This document shows positions 4,512-9,435 of a DNA stretch of 9,435 nt, piece after piece. The notes below the pieces were generated by a model that saw only the letters and a program-made list of their open reading frames with translations, was not told the origin of the DNA and did not search any database. Every line of letters starts with the position of its first letter. The first letter of the stretch is position 1. Made by a program: the position numbers and the translations under genes. Origin of the DNA: JBAXBF01 sp034429745 (GTDB taxonomy: Bacteria; Chloroflexota; Anaerolineae; Anaerolineales; DRKV01); the NCBI GenBank assembly GCA_034429745.1, contig DAOUFY010000141.1, positions 1 to 9,435 on the forward strand, in the 5' to 3' direction.

Positions 4512-7245
4512 TAAAACATTGATTGCATGTGATAGAAAAGTTTTACAGCCGCTCCAGTCTTTCTTTATGAATATGCCATTTGGAGCTGCGTTGGTTGATT
4601 TGCAAGGGAACTTGCTGTGGATAAACCATGCGGCTGAAAAGATGTTTGGCTATACTTGCGAAGAGGTGGAGGGAATGCCGGTGACCGCTTTCCTTCACCC
4701 TAGAGATGAAAAAGCTGTGCAGCTTGTGTTCAAAGATTTTCAGCAAGGTGTGATTAAGGCGACTGAAATAGAAATAAGGCATGCCAAGGAAGACAATCGG
4801 TTTGTGTGGGTGCATGTTTCTGCTATTGCTATGTTTGATGAGCAGAACCAGCCTTCGGTAATCGCAGGTATTCTTCATGATATTACTTCTTCTAAAATAG
4901 AATTAGAAACTTTGAGACGACGTGCAGAAGAATTACAAAGCATGATAACTTGTTCTCCGACCTGTATTATGCTGACAAACGAAGAAGGCCGGATTAGAGA
5001 ATGGAACCCAGCTTTTGAACAAATTAGTGGAATTAAACATAACGAAGCAGTTGGTAAAGCAGCGTGGGAGGTTTTCCGCAATCTAATCCCAGAGGAAATT
5101 ACATCTAAAGCGGCTGAGCAAATAAAGGAGGGAATAAAGCATATTCTCCAGACAGGAGATATCCCGGCAAGTTTTCATCCCCATCAAGCAGTTATCCAAC
5201 ACACTCATGGCGATAGGGGATACCTTGAAGTGTATCCTTTTGCTATTAAAACTGAGCAAGGTTTTCGCTTAGGGGTAAATGCGCTTGTTGTTACGCAGCA
5301 GAAACACCTAGAAGACGCGTATGAAAAATTAATCAATAGTTCCATGCAAGGCATTGCAATATTTCAAGACGAACATTTGGTTTTTGCCAACCCCGCCATG
5401 AGTCGGATGACGGGATATACCTTCGAAGAATTAAAAGCTATGTCTCTCGAGCAGTATTATGCATTATTTCATCCGGATGACTTTGAAGCTGCTTTTCGTC
5501 AATATCAACAATGTTTGGAAACGAACCAAATTCCATTTACAATGGAACTGCGCGGTGTACGCAAGGATGGGTCGGTTTGGTGGCAGGAAGCTCAGGTAAA
5601 TATCATTATTTACAATAAAAAACCAGCTTTACAGGTAACTATGTTGGATATCACCAAGCGGGTGCAGACGCACCTTGAAGCGCAGCGTCAAGCTAGGATC
5701 TTGCAAGTACTGGCTGCGGCTTCCAGCCGTCTTATTCAGGCTGAACAATTTGAACGAGCAGTCCTTGATACTCTAGCTGATATTTGTACCCTAACCCAAG
5801 CCAAGCGCGTGGCGGTTATTCTTTGGCAGAATGATGGAATCACTCCGCTTCAATCTTTTAGCTATTCCCCAAGGAATGGGGTCTCGACGGTTGACATTGC
5901 CGAGCTAAATGCTGCTTCTATGCTGCGTTTTGAGTGGAATGTGCATATCGCTCCACAGGGGTTTTTAGGTGTTGAAAAAGATCCCTTAACTCCGCTTTGG
6001 AATGAGGAAATGCATGCGTTTTTGCAAACTATTGCCCAAACCTTAGGCAGTGCCTTTCAGCAAAGATATTTGCTGCAAACAATGGAGCAGCGGGTTAAGT
6101 CCCGCACGCGGGAATTAAACGCTTTATATGAATTGGCAAGCATGACTTCTGAGACTCTGGATGCCCATTCGATCTTACAGATAGGCTTGGAGGTGCTTTT
6201 CAAAGTATTTGACAGGTGCAAAGGGGCGGCGTTCCTCCTCGACCCACACTTGCATTCATTGCAGCTGACAGCTTATAAAGTCTGGCAGCGCGATAAAAGC
6301 GGTGAGGTTATATATCGCCACCTGAAACGGTTTGCTCAGAAGGTGCATAATCATCGCGGACCTTTGCTAATGACTCAAAAGCCGATAAGAAAAAAGGTGC
6401 ATAACCAGCCACTATCCGTGCAGCAAAATTTTTTAGGAATAACCCTGTTCTCTCAAGAACATTCATGGGGATGTTTGTGTGTGATGGCCGAAGGACATAA
6501 CCCTTTTTCGCCTGAAGATGTGGCGCTGCTTTCTGCAGTCGCTGATCAGCTTAATCGAGCCTATGAAAGAGCCACTTTGCAGCTGCAATTCCGGCGAATG
6601 GCGGTCAATGAAGAACGTCAGCGACTTGGACGCGAGTTGCATGATACAGTAACTCAAGGTGTATATAGCCTTTCTCTGCTAACTTCGGCTGCTCAGCAAG
6701 CCATGAAAGCTGGAAAATGCACTCATGTCGAAAGATATCTTGAAATGATGGAAAAACACACGCACCAAATATTTAAAGAAATGCGCTTATTTATTTATGA
6801 GCTTCATCCGGATGTGTTTTTTCAAGAAGGCTTTGTTAAAGCACTTGCCCGCCGCCTGGAATTAGTAGAGCAGCGAGCAAATATAAATGCACAGTATCTT
6901 GTTGAAGGTGATATTAACCTCACAGAGGAACAGGAAGTTGAATTGTATGGCATTGCTCAGGAAGCGTTAAATAATTCTTTAAAACATGCTTCGGCTCGTT
7001 CGGTTATGGTGCGATTGAGAGGTTACAAGAATAGAATAACGTTGCAAATTCAGGATGATGGAATTGGATTCAACCCCAAATCTCCTAGTTCTCAGAGAGG
7101 GTATGGTTTGGTCAATCTGCAGGAACGCGCCAAACGGCTGAATGGAAAATTAGAAATTAAGTCTTCAAGTGCCGGCACTATGGTACAAATTACCATTCCT
7201 AGCCAGCGAAAAAAGAGAGGTAAATATGCAAGCCGAGAGCGGTAA
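4501..7245 (+). CDS. Cytosolic PAS-PAS-PAS-GAF-GAF sensor histidine kinase (NarL/DesK type)
   Basis: A 914-residue kinase with no membrane segment, so it senses an intracellular signal. Order of domains: PAS1 about 18-134, ending in the PAC signature GILHDITSS; PAS2 148-266; PAS3 275-390, ending in LDITKR; a short GAF at 397-520; a coiled coil at 521-546; a second GAF at 546-690; HisKA_3 at 698-765; and HATPase_c at 810-900. In HisKA_3 the motif GRELHDTVTQ gives phospho-accepting His714 and, right after it, DxxxQ, the element needed for phosphatase activity in this family, so the protein probably both phosphorylates and dephosphorylates its partner. ATP-lid motifs are intact: N box EALNNSLKHA (821-830), DDGIGF (852-857) and GYGLVNLQERA (867-877). 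Three starts are possible: TTG 4489, ATG 4501 and ATG 4507. None has a good ribosome site; GAAAAG (4491-4496) slightly favours 4501. The regulator gene overlaps its end by 20 bp, so the two form one operon. The signal is unknown. Confidence 0.93.
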   Translation: MIMNKTLIACDRKVLQPLQSFFMNMPFGAALVDLQGNLLWINHAAEKMFGYTCEEVEGMPVTAFLHPRDEKAVQLVFKDFQQGVIKATEIEIRHAKEDNRFVWVHVSAIAMFDEQNQPSVIAGILHDITSSKIELETLRRRAEELQSMITCSPTCIMLTNEEGRIREWNPAFEQISGIKHNEAVGKAAWEVFRNLIPEEITSKAAEQIKEGIKHILQTGDIPASFHPHQAVIQHTHGDRGYLEVYPFAIKTEQGFRLGVNALVVTQQKHLEDAYEKLINSSMQGIAIFQDEHLVFANPAMSRMTGYTFEELKAMSLEQYYALFHPDDFEAAFRQYQQCLETNQIPFTMELRGVRKDGSVWWQEAQVNIIIYNKKPALQVTMLDITKRVQTHLEAQRQARILQVLAAASSRLIQAEQFERAVLDTLADICTLTQAKRVAVILWQNDGITPLQSFSYSPRNGVSTVDIAELNAASMLRFEWNVHIAPQGFLGVEKDPLTPLWNEEMHAFLQTIAQTLGSAFQQRYLLQTMEQRVKSRTRELNALYELASMTSETLDAHSILQIGLEVLFKVFDRCKGAAFLLDPHLHSLQLTAYKVWQRDKSGEVIYRHLKRFAQKVHNHRGPLLMTQKPIRKKVHNQPLSVQQNFLGITLFSQEHSWGCLCVMAEGHNPFSPEDVALLSAVADQLNRAYERATLQLQFRRMAVNEERQRLGRELHDTVTQGVYSLSLLTSAAQQAMKAGKCTHVERYLEMMEKHTHQIFKEMRLFIYELHPDVFFQEGFVKALARRLELVEQRANINAQYLVEGDINLTEEQEVELYGIAQEALNNSLKHASARSVMVRLRGYKNRITLQIQDDGIGFNPKSPSSQRGYGLVNLQERAKRLNGKLEIKSSSAGTMVQITIPSQRKKRGKYASRER
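7216..7220 (+). promoter_or_regulatory. Ribosome binding site of the response regulator inside the kinase gene
   Basis: AGAGG lies 5 nt before ATG 7226 and inside the last codons of the kinase gene. It picks this ATG over upstream in-frame codons and points to coupled translation. Confidence 0.6.
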
Positions 7246-7897
7246 GATTAAAGTTTTGGTGGTGGATGATCACAATATCCTGAGGGTAGGGATTCTATCC
7301 CTGTTGGCAGAGGCAGATGATATAGAAGTGGTGGGAGAAGCAACGGATGGACAAGAGGCTTTGGAGAAACTGTCTATCCTCGAAGTAGATGTCATTCTGC
7401 TGGATTTAGTTATGCCACGTCTCGATGGCATTCAGGTCATTCAGGAACTGAAGCGAATGCGCCACCCTGCCCGTGTCCTTGTGCTTTCAAGTTATGATGA
7501 TGAGGATCGAGTATTTGCTGCTATCCAAGGGGGAGCACTGGGTTATTTAGTGAAAAACACACCAGCACATGAGCTGCTTAAGGCAATTCGAACAGTTGCA
7601 AAGGGCAGCAGTTATTTGCCATCTGAAGTGCAGGATAAATTGATTCGTAAGTTAAGTCAAACTGAAGGTCCTGAAGAACCGCCAGTCAAGCTTACCCAAC
7701 GTGAACTCGAAGTGCTTAAACTGCTGGGTCAGGGGCTTTCCAATCGCGAGATCAGTGAGCGATTATTTATTAGCGAGAATACTGTGTTTGGGCATGTAGC
7801 CAATATCCTTAATAAACTTGGGCTTGAAAGCCGCACCCAAGCTGCATTGTATGCTATACGCAATGGCTTGGTAGATCTCAAAACCCCTTCTTCTTAA
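7226..7897 (+). CDS. NarL/FixJ-family response regulator with LuxR-type HTH
   Basis: A 223-residue transcription factor and the cognate partner of the kinase it overlaps by 20 bp. The receiver domain (about 7-125) has the acidic pair D14/D15 in VVDDH, phospho-acceptor D60 in ILLDLVMPRLDG, the switch serine S88 in VLSSYDDED and K110 in YLVKN, so it should be phosphorylatable. After a short linker the LuxR-type HTH (about 155-218) reads LTQRELEVLKLLGQGLSNREI and then SENTVFGHVANILNKLGL. In the recognition helix the position that is usually lysine or arginine (TVKxH) is phenylalanine here (F188), followed by glycine. In NarL that basic residue contacts DNA, so target specificity may differ. A terminator follows 36 nt after the stop. 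Targets are not visible; the kinase gene's own promoter and the receptor gene downstream are natural candidates. Confidence 0.94.
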   Translation: MQAESGKIKVLVVDDHNILRVGILSLLAEADDIEVVGEATDGQEALEKLSILEVDVILLDLVMPRLDGIQVIQELKRMRHPARVLVLSSYDDEDRVFAAIQGGALGYLVKNTPAHELLKAIRTVAKGSSYLPSEVQDKLIRKLSQTEGPEEPPVKLTQRELEVLKLLGQGLSNREISERLFISENTVFGHVANILNKLGLESRTQAALYAIRNGLVDLKTPSS

Positions 7898-7932
7898 TAG
7901 CTTACAATTGAAAAAGATTGATTTACCCCACT

Positions 7933-7973
7933 AAAAATGACCATTTTTTTGTTGAAAAAATGGTCATTTTTTT
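7933..7973 (+). terminator. Strong rho-independent terminator after the two-component operon
   Basis: A 17-bp perfect stem (left arm 7933-7949, right arm 7955-7971, core TGACCA/TGGTCA) with a 5-nt TGTTG loop ends in a run of seven T (7967-7973). Because the arms begin with A and end with T it could also work on the minus strand. It separates the regulator gene from the receptor gene, so the receptor needs its own promoter. Confidence 0.88.
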
Positions 7974-7997
7974 GGGATAGTTTACTTATTTTTAAGC

Positions 7998-8026
7998 TAG
8001 ATTGCTCAATGATAGTTGGGTATATT
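7998..8026 (+). promoter_or_regulatory. Possible sigma-70 promoter of the receptor gene
   Basis: TATATT (8021-8026, five of six to the -10 consensus) is preceded at 17 bp by TAGATT (7998-8003, three of six to the -35). It lies between the terminator and the receptor gene and would give a leader of about 40 nt. The flagellar sigma-28 pattern expected at many chemotaxis genes does not fit here. Confidence 0.35.
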
Positions 8027-8056
8027 CAGTATTGAAGCGTTTTTTTCATTAAGCCG

Positions 8057-8064
8057 TGAGGAGG
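8057..8064 (+). promoter_or_regulatory. Strong ribosome binding site of the receptor gene
   Basis: TGAGGAGG lies 7 nt before ATG 8072 and fixes the receptor start. It is the best plus-strand ribosome site in the window. Confidence 0.8.
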
Positions 8065-8071
8065 TATTGTC

Positions 8072-9435
8072 ATGCAAGAAAACAGTTTTAGTCATTCTAT
8101 TCGCCGTAGCATAGCTTTGCTAGCTGGTTTATGTTTACTGATCACGACAGTAGTACTTACTGCTTATTCAGCCTTTAGTCAATATCAAGCTCGTCAACAA
8201 GCTGCAAAAGAGGCAGTAATAGCTGAAACAAAAGCTCAAGCTAATTTGATAGATGCACAAATAGAAATCGCTCTAGATACAGTGCGTACAGCATCTCAAA
8301 TGATTGCTTCAGTAAAAACTGATAACATTGTGCTTAGCCGTGAGGAGACAGTAGCAATGTTAAAACAGGTGTTTGTCCACACGCCTATGGCAATTGGTAT
8401 GGGGATGTTGTGGGAACCCAATGCTTTTGACCAAAATGATGCAATGTATGTCAACGCAGCATGGCATGATCAAACAGGCCGTTTTGTGCCTTATCTTGAA
8501 AAAACAGGTAATACTATCAATATTGTGCCTGTGGTTGGGTATGAGGATGAGAAAGAAGCGACTTGGTACTTTATACCCAAGCGCACTAAGCAAGAAGTAA
8601 TTACTGAGCCTTATATTTACCCGGTCAATAACGTAGATGTGTTGATGTCCACCGTTGTTTCCCCAATTTTGGCGAATGATACCTTTTACGGCATTATCAC
8701 GATTGATTTTGCGATAGATTTTCTTCAACAACAAGTTGAGCAAGTCAATTTGTACAATGGAAAAGCTGAGGTAATCTTGCTGACTTACGAAGGCAATATT
8801 GGCGCCTACAGCAGCAAGCCCGAATTGGTGGGCAAGAACATCAAAGATGTCTTCCCAGATTGGGAAGCGCGCTTGGCGATCATTCAAAAGGGGGAAGAAG
8901 CAATCCGCGAGGAGAACGGCTTCCTCTCTGTTTATATACCCATTCATTTCGGCAATACAACCACACCTTGGATGATGAACATCACCGTTCCACAATCGGT
9001 TATTGTGCAAGACGCTCTGCAGTCTTTATGGGTAATGATTGGATTGGGAGTGCTCATGACACTGTTGGCATTGTGGCTGCTGTGGGTGTTTGCCGGGCGC
9101 ATCAGCCGCCCATTACAAACGACAGTGGCTTCTCTGCAGGCAGTAGCGAGAGGTAAATTGCTGATGGACGAAGAACAGAGGGAGAACTCTGCACTGCTAC
9201 AGGAAGCTAGAAAGTTATTAAATCGCCGCGATGAGATTGGACTCCTCACACGTTCCATGGGAGAGCTTCTTGAGAGTTTGCGCGATGTATATCGCATGGC
9301 AAAACATATCTCGGCTGGTAATTTTGAAAGCACTATTACGCCAAAAAGTGAGGAAGATGAACTCAATACTTCTCTATCTGAAATGATCTCTGCCCTGCGT
9401 GAAAGAACACATTGGTATGAAGCGATGCTCGATTC
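8072..9435 (+). CDS. dCache/tandem-HAMP membrane receptor, probably a chemoreceptor (N-terminal part, runs off the window)
   Basis: The first 454 codons of a transmembrane sensor with no stop before the window ends. TM1 is at about 13-33, a periplasmic or extracellular double-Cache (dCache_1) domain at 34-318, TM2 at 319-340, a first HAMP from RISRPL (343-348) to about 405 containing RRDEIG (385-390), and a second HAMP at 407-443 with ISAGNF and SEEDEL. The last residues, THWYEAMLD, are how the PAS domain that follows HAMP begins in many methyl-accepting chemotaxis proteins, so a chemoreceptor is the best guess, though a kinase or cyclase output cannot be excluded. The Cache pocket keeps WY (165-166), TEPY (178-181) and D212 in GIITIDFAID. 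The arginine of the amino acid-binding Cache motif, expected two residues before the tryptophan, is alanine (A163), so a classical amino acid ligand is doubtful. The first HAMP has an insertion of about 20 residues (363-383). Confidence 0.85.
   Translation, partial: MQENSFSHSIRRSIALLAGLCLLITTVVLTAYSAFSQYQARQQAAKEAVIAETKAQANLIDAQIEIALDTVRTASQMIASVKTDNIVLSREETVAMLKQVFVHTPMAIGMGMLWEPNAFDQNDAMYVNAAWHDQTGRFVPYLEKTGNTINIVPVVGYEDEKEATWYFIPKRTKQEVITEPYIYPVNNVDVLMSTVVSPILANDTFYGIITIDFAIDFLQQQVEQVNLYNGKAEVILLTYEGNIGAYSSKPELVGKNIKDVFPDWEARLAIIQKGEEAIREENGFLSVYIPIHFGNTTTPWMMNITVPQSVIVQDALQSLWVMIGLGVLMTLLALWLLWVFAGRISRPLQTTVASLQAVARGKLLMDEEQRENSALLQEARKLLNRRDEIGLLTRSMGELLESLRDVYRMAKHISAGNFESTITPKSEEDELNTSLSEMISALRERTHWYEAMLD

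Noticed and set aside
4543..4878. Minus-strand open frame opposite the kinase PAS1 domain
   Set aside because: No motif or ribosome site; it is a shadow of the well-supported kinase frame.
7991..8015. Flagellar sigma-28 promoter before the receptor gene
   Set aside because: A TAAG and a GATAG are present, but the distance between them is several bases shorter than the consensus requires.
8360..9010. A 216-codon open frame on the minus strand opposite the receptor gene
   Set aside because: It lies wholly antisense to the dCache domain, has no recognisable domain and no good ribosome site. The plus-strand frame has clear Cache, TM and HAMP motifs.

Overview
The window is a slightly AT-rich bacterial segment with ordinary gene density. 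Era with a QTTRKRQLGIL switch region, a secreted C39-like/LysM protein with a Pro/Thr linker, and a soluble multi-PAS/GAF kinase paired with a NarL-type regulator together look most like Chloroflexota (Anaerolineae and relatives). That placement rests on family recall, not a search, and is only moderately secure.

The left part (1-3178) is on the minus strand. In transcription order it holds era, a small secreted four-cysteine protein of unknown function, and a rho-independent terminator at about 1583-1611. These are followed by a saccharopine dehydrogenase-like oxidoreductase and, 2 nt after its stop, an APC-family amino acid/polyamine permease that runs off the left edge. The oxidoreductase and permease are almost certainly one operon with their own leader. 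They probably take up and process an amino acid or polyamine, but the substrate cannot be read from the sequence.

The right part (3233-9435) is on the plus strand. It starts with a secreted papain/C39-like domain protein carrying two C-terminal LysM repeats, divergent from era across only 54 nt. Next is a two-component system: a cytosolic PAS-PAS-PAS-GAF-GAF histidine kinase with a DxxxQ phosphatase motif, overlapping by 20 bp a NarL/LuxR-type response regulator. A 17-bp perfect-stem terminator closes this operon. Last is a membrane receptor (TM-dCache-TM-HAMP-HAMP-start of PAS) that runs off the right edge. It is probably a methyl-accepting chemotaxis protein, but its output domain is outside the window.

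No rRNA, tRNA, CRISPR array, IS element or phage gene was seen, and no intergenic gap exceeds 300 bases. I found no clear evidence of a wholly new system. The points most worth checking are the promoter/start region of the kinase gene (exact direct repeats around an extended -10 and a 14-bp palindrome over the start codons), the altered recognition helix of the response regulator, and the unassigned oxidoreductase-permease operon.
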